A stretch of 15,951 nt of DNA from Lachnospiraceae bacterium (GCA_017958245.1 JAGDDC010000312.1:1-15951); one strand, 5' to 3'. Shown: positions 1 through 7,887, numbered from the stretch's first letter. Program-made: numbers and translations. Notes: a model not told the origin generated them from the letters alone.

Positions 1-418
1 TCTCGGAGAGATCGAGGTCAATCCCGAGATACTCGCAAATAAATCGAAGCTCCCGATCATCTCGAACAAGGGGACCGGGGACTACGACATAGCGATGATC
101 GAGAACCTCTTAAAGACCTGGCAGGAGCCTTTTGCAACACTCTCGCCCAACACCCTCACTCAGTACAACGTCAACGCGTATTATACAGCATTTACGGGGG
201 CCATAGCAGTGAAGGGAGACGAGTTCCAGACTCTCGCAAGGAACCAGGAGAGCATGACCAACAGTATAGACAATCAGCGCTGGGGCATCATGGGAGTCTC
301 CTCGGACGACGAGCTCACGAACCTCATCAAGTTCCAGCATGCATACAACGCAGCGTCGAGATACATCACAGTCATCAGCGAGATGATGGAGCACATCATC
401 ATGAGACTTGCGACCTGA
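1..418 (+). CDS. flgK: Flagellar hook-associated protein 1 (FlgK), 3' end only
   Basis: FlgK forms the junction between hook and filament outside the cell. The gene enters the window already open: the frame starting at base 2 runs without a stop to TGA at 416-418, giving 138 C-terminal residues. The visible part has the family's C-terminal D0/D1 signature: a stretch around residues 33-50 (IENLLKTWQEP), then a long helix ending FQHAYNAASRYITVISEMM, the coiled-coil terminus shared by FlgK, FlgE and FlgL. The ATG at 95 lies inside the protein and is not a start. A second, complete flgK begins 53 bases downstream, so this is one of a tandem pair. Because only the end is seen, a related axial protein cannot be fully excluded, but position and motif favour FlgK. 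Confidence 0.85.
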   Translation, partial: LGEIEVNPEILANKSKLPIISNKGTGDYDIAMIENLLKTWQEPFATLSPNTLTQYNVNAYYTAFTGAIAVKGDEFQTLARNQESMTNSIDNQRWGIMGVSSDDELTNLIKFQHAYNAASRYITVISEMMEHIIMRLAT

Positions 419-471
419 TAGTTTTCAGAACTGTCTGACCTGCGGTTCATTTGAAGGAAAGGAGGACAAAG

Positions 472-2301
472 ATGCCTAATTCATTTTTCGGCCTGACCAT
501 AGGTTCGAGCGGACTCTTCAGCTCGAACATCAATCTAAACACGACCGCTCACAACATCGCAAATGTTGAGACGGAAGGTTACAGCCGTCAGCTGACCGAC
601 CAGAGGGCATCGAACCCCCTGAGGGCCTTCGGCAGCTACGGAATGATCGGCACCGGCTCCGATATCCTGAGCATCGAGAGAAGGCGCAACGAGTACTACG
701 ACACGAAGTACCGCAGCAACAGCTGCATAGGCGGATACTACGACTCGCAGATCTACTATATGAAGTCGGTCGAGGACTACTTCAATGAGATCCAGCTCGA
801 GGGCTTCAACACCACCTTCAACAAGTTCTACGATTCGCTCCAGGAGCTCTCAAAGGACCCCTCGAGCCTGAGCGTCAGGACAGAGGTGAACAGCTTCTCG
901 CAGAGCTTCTGTGAGTTCGTAAACTCCCTCTCGACCAGCCTCGAAAAGCTCCAGGAGGGCTGCAACTTCGAGATCAAGTCGCAGGTCGACACCGTGAACT
1001 CGCTCGCGGTGCAGATCACGGGACTCACGAGACAGATCAACGCTCTCGAGGTCACCGGTGAGAAGGCAAATGACCTCCGCGACCAGAGAGACCTGCTCGT
1101 CGATGAGCTCTCGAGGATCTTCACGATCTCCGTCAAGGAAGAAGTCGTGGGAGACGACGTCGGAGTCACGAGCTACACCATAAAGATAGGCGACAACACG
1201 CTGGTCGACACCTACGAGTGCCAGCAGCTCAAGGCGGTCCCCAGGACCGACAAGCTCAACCAGTCGGATATCAACGGACTCTACGATCTGCAGTGGTCCA
1301 ACGGACAGAGCTTCAACCCTCTTGTAAACGGCGGCAGCATGCAGGCCATCTTCGAGGTGCGCGACGGCAACAACCAGGTGCATTTTGAGGGAAGGTCGAC
1401 CGCAAGTTACGGAGACACTCACGTGTTCGTGACCGACACGAGCGTCAACAAGATCGAGCAGCTCCACATCGCACAGACGGGTATCATCAACATTGGAAAC
1501 AGAGAGTACACCTACAACGGCTTCCAAGTGACCGAGGACGCGGACGGCAAGTTCGTATATGAGTTCGCACTCGACGAGGAGCTGAGAAAGGACGTCGATG
1601 ACATAGACGTCGCGGTGGGCAAGAGCATCAAGTACAAGGGCATCGCTTACTATATGCAGCAGCTCGACGAGTTCACCAGGGTGTTCTCGAAGGAGTACAA
1701 CGACATAGTAAGGACCGGAGTCGACTTAAACAACGAGCCCGCCCTCGACTACTTCAACTCTACCGATCTCCTCACCGGCGAGAACTTCGTGTTCGAGCGC
1801 TCTGAGGACGATATAGACAACGAGGTGATCTTCTCCAGCAAGACGGGTGATTTCTTTGTCGAGGAGGAGGACAAGAACTACGGAAGCTACTACCTTATGA
1901 CAGCCGGAAGATTCGGCGTGACAAAGGCAGTGTACGACGATCCTTCAAAGGTGACCACGGCGGTGAACATGGTGGACGGTGTCGAGCAGAACGACATCAT
2001 CATGCAGCTCATCGCTCTTAAGAACAAGGTCTCGATGTTCAAGCAGGGCAGCCCTTCGGGTTTCCTTCAGTCGCTCGTTGCCGAGCTCGGCGTCGACACA
2101 TCAAAGTCGGCTGCTTTCTCGGAAAACCAGGCGGACATCATAGCTACCATCGCGAACCAGAGACTCTCAGTATCGGGAGTCGACATAGACGAGGAGGCCA
2201 TGAGCCTTGTGAGGTTCCAGAACGCTTACAACCTCTCGTCGAAGGTCATAAGCACCATGAACGAGATCTACAACAAGCTGATCAACGAGACAGGCGTCTG
2301 A
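472..2301 (+). CDS. flgK: Flagellar hook-associated protein 1 (FlgK), second tandem copy
   Basis: Complete 609-residue FlgK, the first hook-filament junction protein. The N-terminus (MPNSFFGLTIGSSGLFSS, then LNTTAHNIANVETEGYSRQ at about 23-41) is the classic D0/D1 rod-hook-filament motif. The C-terminus (VRFQNAYNLSSKVISTMNEIYN) pairs with it. The length is at the long end for FlgK, the middle being the variable D2/D3 part. I chose ATG 472 because GGAGG at 461-465 sits seven bases before it; the in-frame TTG at 451 lies upstream of that site and adds MKERRTK, which is not family sequence. It follows another flgK after 53 bases and precedes flgL by 37 bases, consistent with one transcript. The two copies differ in their last residues, so they are diverged paralogues and not a recent duplication. 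Confidence 0.93.
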   Translation: MPNSFFGLTIGSSGLFSSNINLNTTAHNIANVETEGYSRQLTDQRASNPLRAFGSYGMIGTGSDILSIERRRNEYYDTKYRSNSCIGGYYDSQIYYMKSVEDYFNEIQLEGFNTTFNKFYDSLQELSKDPSSLSVRTEVNSFSQSFCEFVNSLSTSLEKLQEGCNFEIKSQVDTVNSLAVQITGLTRQINALEVTGEKANDLRDQRDLLVDELSRIFTISVKEEVVGDDVGVTSYTIKIGDNTLVDTYECQQLKAVPRTDKLNQSDINGLYDLQWSNGQSFNPLVNGGSMQAIFEVRDGNNQVHFEGRSTASYGDTHVFVTDTSVNKIEQLHIAQTGIINIGNREYTYNGFQVTEDADGKFVYEFALDEELRKDVDDIDVAVGKSIKYKGIAYYMQQLDEFTRVFSKEYNDIVRTGVDLNNEPALDYFNSTDLLTGENFVFERSEDDIDNEVIFSSKTGDFFVEEEDKNYGSYYLMTAGRFGVTKAVYDDPSKVTTAVNMVDGVEQNDIIMQLIALKNKVSMFKQGSPSGFLQSLVAELGVDTSKSAAFSENQADIIATIANQRLSVSGVDIDEEAMSLVRFQNAYNLSSKVISTMNEIYNKLINETGV

Positions 2302-2338
2302 TCCCTGCTGACAAGCTCTTCGGAAAGGAGAAAAGAGT

Positions 2339-3904
2339 ATGCGTATCACTAACAGGATGATGACAAACAACATGCTCTACAACATAAACGGCAACAAGAA
2401 CTCGCTGAACAAGCTCGACGAGCAGTACTCGACGGGTCTGAAGATCCAGCGCCCCTCGGACGATCCGATCGTTGCCGTGAGAGCCCTGAAGCTCCGCACC
2501 AACCTTGCCGAGCTCGACCAGTACTACGAGAGAAACATCAAGGACGCAAAGTCCTGGATGGAGACCACGGAGAGCGCGCTCACATCCACGAGCGAGATCA
2601 TAACCCAGCTCCACACCTACTGTGTGCAGGGTGCTACCGACACGCTCACCAAGGACGACCGCGCGAACATCGGCGCGAACCTTGTGCAGCTCGTTGACCA
2701 GATCAACCAGCAGGGCAACGCAAACTACGCGGGCCGCTACGTCTTCACGGGCTACAAGACGAACCAGAGCCTTGTCTTCGCTGAGGACGAGGAGACTCTC
2801 GATTACACCATAACCGAGAGGAAGACCTTCAACAACATAGAGATACTTGAGAGGATCACGAACACGGCAGACCTGACCGAGTTCGATCTGGACGACCTCG
2901 ATGCCTTCGATACTTCATCGAGAGCCGAGAGCAATTCGGTTTACAGGCTTCAGCTCGCTTACGATACGCTCAAGTCGGTCGAGGACGACGACGACCCCGC
3001 TGCCATCAGGCTCATGATCCCCGCAGTCGACGAGGACGGCGAGTACATCTACGACGATGACGGCAACCTTCAGTACGACGAGGAGTTCTCCGAGAACGAC
3101 CTCTCGGTCATGAACTCGACAAATACAAGGGCTTACAAGCCCGATCCCGACGAGATCATCTTCCTCGAGGACACCGGCGAGGTGATCTTCGGCAGCAGCA
3201 TGTACGAGAAGTTCCGCGACAAGGACATAGAGATCACCTACGAGAAGAACTCCTTCAAGAAGAACGAGCTCAGGCCGGAGCATTCTTTTGACTGCGACGT
3301 GCTCGACATGAAGATCGAGGACGAGGAAGTGCGCGAGGAGAAGATGATCAGCTACCGCACAGAGGATCAGAGGATCTCCTACGAGATAAGCTTCAACCAG
3401 AAGATGCAGGTGAACGTTCAGGGCAAGGAGGCCTTCAAGCACGATCTCGGAAGATGCGTTGACGACATAGTGAACGCCGTGTCCGCAGTAGACTTCGTGA
3501 AGGCTGAGATCGCAAGGATCGACAAGTATATGCTCGAGGAGGGCGTGAACGACGAACAGAAGGCGAAGCTCGCAGAGATAAAGGATATGCTCGAGACGGA
3601 GCTCGACCTCAAGGAAGGCCTTCTCAGGAAGCAGTTCGACCGCGGCATAAGGATCATGGGAGAGCAGGAGGGCGTCGTAAATGAGTCCGTCTCCGACATA
3701 GGCACGAGATACAGCCGCGTGGAGCTCACAGAGAGCAGGCTCGCGACACAGCAGGTAGAGTTCACGGACCTCATGTCTCAGAACGAGGACGCGGACATAG
3801 TGGAGACCGTTGTCAACTACAACGCTATGCAGACGGTGTACAACGCATCGCTCTCAGCGGCATCGAAGGTAGTTCAGAATACTTTGCTCGACTATCTGAG
3901 ATGA
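2339..3904 (+). CDS. flgL: Flagellar hook-associated protein 3 (FlgL) with long acidic insert
   Basis: FlgL is the second hook-filament junction protein, between FlgK and the flagellin filament. The N-terminus (MRITNRMMTNNMLYNINGNKN, then STGLKIQRPSDDPIVAVRALKLR) and C-terminus (NYNAMQTVYNASLSAASKVVQNTLLDYLR) match the flagellin-like D0/D1 helices of FlgL. Usual FlgL is near 300 residues; this one is 521. The extra length lies between about residues 150 and 430. It includes a very acidic stretch at about 215-256 with runs of Asp and Glu, and a predicted helical part at about 375-430 (AEIARIDKYMLEEGV onward). AGGAG at 2326-2330 supports ATG 2339. The insert may form a surface-exposed domain at the filament base; its role is unknown. 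Confidence 0.93.
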   Translation: MRITNRMMTNNMLYNINGNKNSLNKLDEQYSTGLKIQRPSDDPIVAVRALKLRTNLAELDQYYERNIKDAKSWMETTESALTSTSEIITQLHTYCVQGATDTLTKDDRANIGANLVQLVDQINQQGNANYAGRYVFTGYKTNQSLVFAEDEETLDYTITERKTFNNIEILERITNTADLTEFDLDDLDAFDTSSRAESNSVYRLQLAYDTLKSVEDDDDPAAIRLMIPAVDEDGEYIYDDDGNLQYDEEFSENDLSVMNSTNTRAYKPDPDEIIFLEDTGEVIFGSSMYEKFRDKDIEITYEKNSFKKNELRPEHSFDCDVLDMKIEDEEVREEKMISYRTEDQRISYEISFNQKMQVNVQGKEAFKHDLGRCVDDIVNAVSAVDFVKAEIARIDKYMLEEGVNDEQKAKLAEIKDMLETELDLKEGLLRKQFDRGIRIMGEQEGVVNESVSDIGTRYSRVELTESRLATQQVEFTDLMSQNEDADIVETVVNYNAMQTVYNASLSAASKVVQNTLLDYLR

Positions 3905-3964
3905 TTCGTGTATCATAGATATTATGAAGGCAGTACAAAGACTATATAAGAAAGGACGGACATC

Positions 3965-4435
3965 ATGAAGGTAAGCACACGGATTTTTGGGGAGATCGAG
4001 CTTGACGACGACAAGGTCATAACATTTGAACAGGGGATGCTTGGCCTGACGGACCTCAAGAAGTTCACTCTGCTCTACAACACTGAGGAAGACGGCACCA
4101 GACCGTCCATATCGTGGCTCCAGAGCCTCGATGAGCCGGGACTTGCTTTCCCGGTCATAATCCCTACCCTCGTATACGAGGACTACAACCCGATCGTGGA
4201 CGACGAGCTGATAGCTCCGCTCGGCGAGCTCGGGGAAGAGAACCTGACAGTGCTCGTCACCGTCACGGTATCGCCTGACATCACGCAGATGACGACGAAC
4301 CTGAAGGCGCCCATCATCATAAACAGCGACACGAGAAAAGGCTGCCAGGTCATCGCCGAGAACCCCGACTATGAGATCAAGTACAAGATCTACGAGAAAC
4401 TCAACGCTCTCAAGGAGCAGAAAGGGGGCTGCTGA
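3965..4435 (+). CDS. fliW: Flagellar assembly factor FliW, CsrA antagonist
   Basis: FliW is a cytoplasmic protein that binds CsrA and blocks its RNA binding; free flagellin competes for FliW, so flagellin synthesis is tuned to secretion (known from Bacillus subtilis). The 156-residue sequence shows the family signatures: an N-terminal TRIFGEIELDDDKVITFEQGMLGL, SWLQSLDEPGLAFPVIIP at about residues 49-66, and NLKAPIIINSDTRKGCQVI at about 111-129. AAAGGA at 3951-3956 lies eight bases before the ATG. The stop codon shares one base with the csrA start (TGATG), indicating translational coupling. A 60-base gap separates it from flgL, with no clear terminator, so it probably belongs to the same transcript as the hook-associated genes. 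Confidence 0.97.
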   Translation: MKVSTRIFGEIELDDDKVITFEQGMLGLTDLKKFTLLYNTEEDGTRPSISWLQSLDEPGLAFPVIIPTLVYEDYNPIVDDELIAPLGELGEENLTVLVTVTVSPDITQMTTNLKAPIIINSDTRKGCQVIAENPDYEIKYKIYEKLNALKEQKGGC

Positions 4436-4659
4436 TGCTTGCACTTTCAAGAAAAGTCAACGAATCCGTGATGATCGGCAGTGACGTCGAAGTCACGATA
4501 CTCGAGATAAAGGGCGATCAGGTAAAGATCGGTATCAGGGCTCCGAAGAGCATCCCTGTATACAGGAAGGAAATCTTCCTCCAGATCGAGGCTGAGAACA
4601 AGAAGGCCGCTATCGCGGAAGTCGACACGAAGGCTGTCGAGGAGCTCTTCAAGATCTGA
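4435..4659 (+). CDS. csrA: Carbon storage regulator CsrA, RNA-binding translational repressor
   Basis: CsrA is a small dimeric RNA-binding protein that recognises GGA in hairpin loops and at Shine-Dalgarno sequences. In flagellated Bacillota its best-known target is the flagellin leader. The 74-residue length equals that of the Bacillus protein. The RNA-contact residues of the family are present: L4 and R6 in the first strand (MLALSRKVNESVMIG) and R44 in PVYRKEI. A Gram-positive C-terminal extension, about residues 50-74, is also present and is the part bound by FliW in Bacillus. It overlaps fliW by one base, with AAAGGGGG (4421-4428) inside the end of fliW as ribosome binding site. Candidate targets in this window lie at 4797-4816, 7999-8031 and 14120-14145. 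Confidence 0.98.
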   Translation: MLALSRKVNESVMIGSDVEVTILEIKGDQVKIGIRAPKSIPVYRKEIFLQIEAENKKAAIAEVDTKAVEELFKI

Positions 4660-4674
4660 CAACTAAAAACATGT

Positions 4675-4730
4675 GCCGCAGACCATGACGCAGAGAAAAC
4701 TGCAAATGATCTGCGGCTTATTTAATTTTA
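4675..4730 (+). terminator. Probable terminator after csrA
   Basis: A perfect 8-bp inverted repeat, GCCGCAGA (4675-4682) with TCTGCGGC (4710-4717), encloses a 27-nt loop and is followed by an AT-rich tail (TTATTTAATTTTA). The loop is long for an intrinsic terminator and the tail is not a pure T run, so termination may be partial. Its place, just after csrA and just before a sigma28 promoter, fits the end of the hook-junction/fliW/csrA transcript. Confidence 0.55.
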
Positions 4731-4741
4731 CAAAAAAAGTG

Positions 4742-4768
4742 TTAACTTTCTTTAGAACATGCCGATAA
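4742..4768 (+). promoter_or_regulatory. Sigma28 (SigD/FliA) promoter for flaG-fliD-fliS
   Basis: TTAACTTT (4742-4749), an 11-base spacer, then GCCGATAA (4761-4768). The known sigma28 consensus is TAAAGTTT-N11-GCCGATAA, so the -10 is a perfect 8/8 match and the -35 matches 6/8 at the exact spacing. Transcription should begin near 4775, leaving a leader of about 93 nt before flaG. This marks flaG, fliD and fliS as late flagellar genes. Confidence 0.85.
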
Positions 4769-4796
4769 ACATAGTAAGAGTAGCTATAGCACGTGT

Positions 4797-4816
4797 GTAT
4801 GCAAAGGAAAGCATAC
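4797..4816 (+). promoter_or_regulatory. Candidate CsrA-binding hairpin in the flaG leader
   Basis: GTATGC (4797-4802) and GCATAC (4811-4816) form a perfect 6-bp stem with the loop AAAGGAAA, placing GGA (4806-4808) in the loop centre. This is the usual architecture of a CsrA site. A second GGA lies in the Shine-Dalgarno (4857-4859), 51 bases downstream. The hairpin is within the predicted transcript, about 22-41 nt from the expected start. CsrA binding is inferred from motif and context; a role in RNA stability alone is possible. Confidence 0.55.
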
Positions 4817-4867
4817 CGTAACAACAAGGCAAGCCGTAAAGGCTCACAAATCACATGGAGGTGCGAA

Positions 4868-5263
4868 ATGAGTTTAGAAGTAATGGGAAGTGCACAGGGC
4901 ACATATCAAAGTATCAGACCGCAGACTTCGTCTGCACCGGCAGAGCCGGTACCTTTCACCATGCCTCATCAGGCAGTTACGCCTGTGGCAGTCAACGGAG
5001 TATCGGAAGGCCAGACCAACACCGACGGTCGCCAGCCGGGCGAGAAGGACATGAAGTCCGCTATCGACATGGCGAACAAGCAGGCAAGGTTCAGACACAC
5101 GAACGCACAGTTCGCGTACCATGAGGAGACAAACAGGATCTCGATCAAGATCATCGACAACGACACTCAGGAAGTCATCAAGGAGATACCTTCGGAGGAG
5201 ACTCTTGAGATGATCAGCAAGCTGTACGATCTCCTCGGCATGGTAGTCGACGAGAAGAGATGA
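4868..5263 (+). CDS. flaG: FlaG family flagellar protein
   Basis: FlaG proteins are small flagellar proteins, usually encoded just before fliD, that influence filament length; their exact mechanism is not settled. The C-terminal half carries the family signature: FAYHEETNRISIKIIDNDTQ followed by EVIKEIPSEETLEMI, at about residues 77-116. The N-terminal half is Pro/Ser/Thr-rich and looks unstructured. I chose ATG 4868 because GGAGGTG at 4857-4863 is its ribosome binding site; an earlier in-frame ATG at 4793 lies inside the leader hairpin region, has no ribosome binding site and would add Lys/Arg-rich non-family residues. The product is 131 residues. It is the first gene after the 4742-4768 sigma28 promoter and is followed by fliD after 37 bases. 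Confidence 0.92.
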   Translation: MSLEVMGSAQGTYQSIRPQTSSAPAEPVPFTMPHQAVTPVAVNGVSEGQTNTDGRQPGEKDMKSAIDMANKQARFRHTNAQFAYHEETNRISIKIIDNDTQEVIKEIPSEETLEMISKLYDLLGMVVDEKR

Positions 5264-5266
5264 CGT

Positions 5267-5286
5267 AGCCACGCCTTTTGGTGGCT
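5267..5286 (+). other. Short hairpin between flaG and fliD
   Basis: AGCCAC (5267-5272) pairs with GTGGCT (5281-5286) around the 8-nt loop GCCTTTTG. It begins three bases after the flaG stop and ends one base before the fliD Shine-Dalgarno (AAAGGAGG, 5288-5295). There is no T run, so it is not a terminator. It may stabilise mRNA ends or keep the fliD ribosome binding site apart from flaG translation. This is inference only. Confidence 0.4.
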
Positions 5287-5300
5287 GAAAGGAGGTACAC

Positions 5301-6803
5301 ATGCCTATCAGATTGTCAGGTATGATCTCGGGTCTCGATACCGACGCCGTGGTTAAAGAATTGATGTCTGCACAGACATTGAAGAAGACGAACGTTGAGA
5401 ACAAGAAGACAAAGCTCGAGTGGAAGAAAGAGAAGTGGGAAGGTTTAAATACCAAGATCTACTCTCTCTACACCGAGAAGCTCTCGAACTTAAAGCTGCA
5501 GGGCAGCTATATGACCAAGAAGGCTATATCCTCAAACGATCAGATAGCTACGGCGACAGCGACAACGGCAGCGAACGGTTCATACACTCTCAAGGTTGAG
5601 CAGCTTGCTTCGTCGCAGTTCGTGACCGGCAAGGATATGTCCGCAAGCTCCATAAAGGGTGACATGAAGCTCTCGGAGCTCGGTATCAACGTTGGAACGA
5701 CTTTCACCGTAAAGACCGGCGAAGGCTACGGGAAGGAAGAGACCATCACAACTACAGAGGACACGACGGTTTCGTCGCTCATGTCCGCGCTCTCCTCAAA
5801 GGGCATACAGGCAAACTTTGACGAGAAGCAGTCAAGGATCTTCTTGAGCTCCAAGGACAGCGGCACGGACAGCAGATTCACCCTCACAAGTGACTCGGGC
5901 ACGGCTCTTGAAGCACTCGGACTCATGGAGATAACCGAGGACGTTGCGGAGAACGGAGTCGAGTCGGGTGACGTGATAGTCCGCAAGGCTGATGACAGCT
6001 TGATAGAGCTCAACGGAGCAAAGCTCACATCAAAGAGCAGTTCCGTATCTGCAGGCGGTCTCACGATCAACATCTCGGGTACGACAGAGGTCGGCCAGAT
6101 GCTCACCCTCACCGTATCCAACGACGTTGACGCGGTATACGACAAGTTTAAGGAATTCATAAAGGGCTACAACGAGCTTCTTGAGGAAATGAACGGCGCA
6201 TACAACGCAAAATCCGCCAAGGATTACGCGATGCTCACCGAGGAACAGAGGGAAGACATGTCCGAGAAGGAAGTCGAGCTCTGGGACAACAGGATCAAGG
6301 ATTCGCTCCTCAGGGGCGACACGACCTTGAAGAGCCTCGTATCCGCCATGAGATCTTCGCTCCCGGAATCCATAGAGATCGACGGCAAGAAATACTCACT
6401 CTCTTCGTTCGGCGTTGTGACAGGCGCTTACACCGAGAAGGGCAAGCTCCATATCTACGGGGACGCAGAGGATTCGCTCTACGCGGACAAGGCAGACATG
6501 CTCAAGAAATCGCTCGCTGAAGATCCGGAGACCACTGCGAAGGCTCTCGCAGGCATCATGTCGAAGCTTTACTCGACACTCACGGACAAAATGAAGGTAT
6601 CGACCATAAGTTCGGCGTTAACTTTTTACAACGATAAGTCGATACAGAATCAGGTGAGAGAATATGACACTCAGATCAGTGATTGGGAAACAAGACTCGC
6701 AGACATGGAGGAGAGATACTACAAACAGTTCTCCAACATGGAGAAGGCGATGGCTGATCTTCAGAACAAACAGAACCAGCTGACAAACATGCTCGGAACC
6801 TGA
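5301..6803 (+). CDS. fliD: Flagellar filament cap protein FliD (HAP2)
   Basis: FliD forms the cap at the filament tip and helps each exported flagellin subunit fold into place. The 500-residue product opens with the family hallmark RLSGMISGLDTDAVVKELM (residues 4-22), followed by a coiled coil (about 25-70, Lys/Trp-rich). The variable middle is Ser/Thr-rich beta domain, and the C-terminus is a coiled coil (about 450-500) ending NKQNQLTNMLGT. AAAGGAGG at 5288-5295 sits five bases before ATG 5301. Length is typical for FliD. It is in the flaG-fliD-fliS order common in Bacillota, under the sigma28 promoter ahead of flaG. No defects are visible. Confidence 0.96.
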   Translation: MPIRLSGMISGLDTDAVVKELMSAQTLKKTNVENKKTKLEWKKEKWEGLNTKIYSLYTEKLSNLKLQGSYMTKKAISSNDQIATATATTAANGSYTLKVEQLASSQFVTGKDMSASSIKGDMKLSELGINVGTTFTVKTGEGYGKEETITTTEDTTVSSLMSALSSKGIQANFDEKQSRIFLSSKDSGTDSRFTLTSDSGTALEALGLMEITEDVAENGVESGDVIVRKADDSLIELNGAKLTSKSSSVSAGGLTINISGTTEVGQMLTLTVSNDVDAVYDKFKEFIKGYNELLEEMNGAYNAKSAKDYAMLTEEQREDMSEKEVELWDNRIKDSLLRGDTTLKSLVSAMRSSLPESIEIDGKKYSLSSFGVVTGAYTEKGKLHIYGDAEDSLYADKADMLKKSLAEDPETTAKALAGIMSKLYSTLTDKMKVSTISSALTFYNDKSIQNQVREYDTQISDWETRLADMEERYYKQFSNMEKAMADLQNKQNQLTNMLGT

Positions 6804-6848
6804 TGAAAAAAACACAACTGCATGGAAAAAGCAGAGAAGGAGGACGTT

Positions 6849-7280
6849 ATGACCAGTAACGCAGCAATGGCTTATAAAAACAATTCGATCCAGACAGCAT
6901 CACCCGCTGAGCTCACACTCATGCTCTATGAGGGAGCCATAAAGTTCTGCAACATAGCGCTTGCGGCTATGGAAAAGAAAGACATAGCAAAGACCAATCT
7001 GAACATCGTAAAGGCTGAAAACATAATTGCTGAGTTTAGGGCAACGCTCGACTTCAAATATCCGGTTGCAAAGGACTTCGACAGAGTGTATGATTATATA
7101 TACAGAAGGCTCGTTGAAGCAAACATAAAGAAAGACGCCGAGATCCTCGAGGAAGCCTTGAAGTATATCCGCGAGATGCGTGATACCTGGAAGGAAGTCA
7201 TGGTGAGGAACAAGGTAAAGCCCGGTACACAGTCGGTCCGATTTGTGATTGAGCCTGCTGCCAAAGCAGTTAACCAGTGA
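6849..7280 (+). CDS. fliS: Flagellin export chaperone FliS
   Basis: FliS binds the C-terminal helix of newly made flagellin in the cytoplasm, stops it from polymerising early and delivers it to the export gate. The 143-residue product has the family features: AMAYKNNSIQTASPAELTLML near the N-terminus (about 6-26) and YEGAIKFCNIALAAMEKKDI (about 27-46), in an all-helical protein. I chose ATG 6849 because AAGGAGG (6837-6843) is five bases before it; the upstream in-frame ATG at 6822 would precede that ribosome binding site. It follows fliD by 45 bases and is closed by a 12-bp hairpin at 7285-7312, which probably ends or attenuates the flaG-fliD-fliS transcript. Confidence 0.96.
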   Translation: MTSNAAMAYKNNSIQTASPAELTLMLYEGAIKFCNIALAAMEKKDIAKTNLNIVKAENIIAEFRATLDFKYPVAKDFDRVYDYIYRRLVEANIKKDAEILEEALKYIREMRDTWKEVMVRNKVKPGTQSVRFVIEPAAKAVNQ

Positions 7281-7284
7281 TCTT

Positions 7285-7318
7285 AAACGGTCACCCTGCG
7301 GGGTGACCGTTTCTTAAG
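7285..7318 (+). terminator. Intrinsic terminator after fliS
   Basis: A perfect 12-bp stem, AAACGGTCACCC (7285-7296) with GGGTGACCGTTT (7301-7312), has a TGCG tetraloop and is followed by CTTAAG and further T residues. It starts five bases after the fliS stop. The T run is short and interrupted, so some read-through into the next gene is plausible. Confidence 0.8.
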
Positions 7319-7334
7319 TTTATGACGTGGCTTT

Positions 7335-7349
7335 CGGGGAAGATCCCCG
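7335..7349 (+). other. GC-rich hairpin upstream of the flgN-like gene
   Basis: CGGGGA (7335-7340) and TCCCCG (7344-7349) form a 6-bp stem with a 3-nt loop, 26 bases before the chosen start at 7376. It has no T run. It is probably a leader or intercistronic structure; function unknown. Confidence 0.3.
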
Positions 7350-7375
7350 CAAGTCTTTCGGGAAAGGCCGGTCTG

Positions 7376-7858
7376 ATGGATGACAGAGCTTATATAGGTA
7401 TTTTGACGACCTCTTTGGAGGAGAAGACGAAGGTCCTCGACGGGCTCCTTGAGGAGACTTTGAAGCAGGAGGAGGCCCTCGCGGGCGAGACGTTCGACGA
7501 GGCCGGTTTCGAGGCATCATTTGCGGCGAAGGACAAACTGCTCACGAGGCTCGAGAAGCTTGACGAGGGTTTCGAGGAGGTCTACTCGCACGTGTCGGAC
7601 GAGCTCAAGGAGCGCAAGGATGACTACCGCGCGGAGATCGAGAGGCTTCAGGAGCTCATCGCTGACATCACGAGGAAGAGCACATCGCTCCAGGCTCTTG
7701 AGGAGAGCAACCGCAAGCGCCTGCAGATTGTTCTTAGCGCCGGCAGGAAGAAGATCAAGGACTTTCGCGTGAGCAACAAGACGGCCGTGGCCTACTACAA
7801 GAACATGGCGGGAACGCATCAGGACGGGCAGTCTTACTTCTGTGACAAAAAAAAGTAG
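7376..7858 (+). CDS. FlgN/FliT-like flagellar chaperone, coiled coil
   Basis: A 160-residue, highly charged, mostly helical protein. The N-terminus (MDDRAYIGILTTSLEEKTKVLDGLLEE) resembles Bacillota FlgN-type chaperones, which bind FlgK and FlgL in the cytoplasm and bring them to the export machine. A near-terminal VAYYKNM motif (about residues 144-150) fits the same family. FliT, the FliD chaperone, is the alternative, since small proteins next to fliS are often FliT; the sequence alone does not settle this. I prefer ATG 7376, with GGAAAGG at 7361-7367, over the earlier in-frame ATG at 7322, which lies in the tail of the fliS terminator and has no ribosome binding site. The gene ends in an A8 tract coding for Lys. 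Confidence 0.72.
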   Translation: MDDRAYIGILTTSLEEKTKVLDGLLEETLKQEEALAGETFDEAGFEASFAAKDKLLTRLEKLDEGFEEVYSHVSDELKERKDDYRAEIERLQELIADITRKSTSLQALEESNRKRLQIVLSAGRKKIKDFRVSNKTAVAYYKNMAGTHQDGQSYFCDKKK

Positions 7859-7887
7859 TTTTTTAAAAAAAGTTATGTCAAGGGGGT

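Noticed and set aside
850..1527. A 225-codon open frame on the minus strand inside flgK
   Set aside because: It is fully antisense to a well-supported flgK with family motifs, has no ribosome binding site, and arises from the codon pattern of the sense gene. The same applies to other long antisense frames, for example 2915-3442, 3854-4450, 13099-13629 and 10330-10875.
6618..6638. A sigma28-like TTAACTTT followed by ACGATAAG inside fliD
   Set aside because: The spacer is 5 bases where 11 are needed, and it lies within coding sequence. No other -35 at the right distance is present.
7847..7854. The A8 tract near the end of the FlgN-like gene as a programmed frameshift site
   Set aside because: It lies at the last codons with the stop right after; a shift would alter only a few terminal residues, and no stimulating structure is seen.
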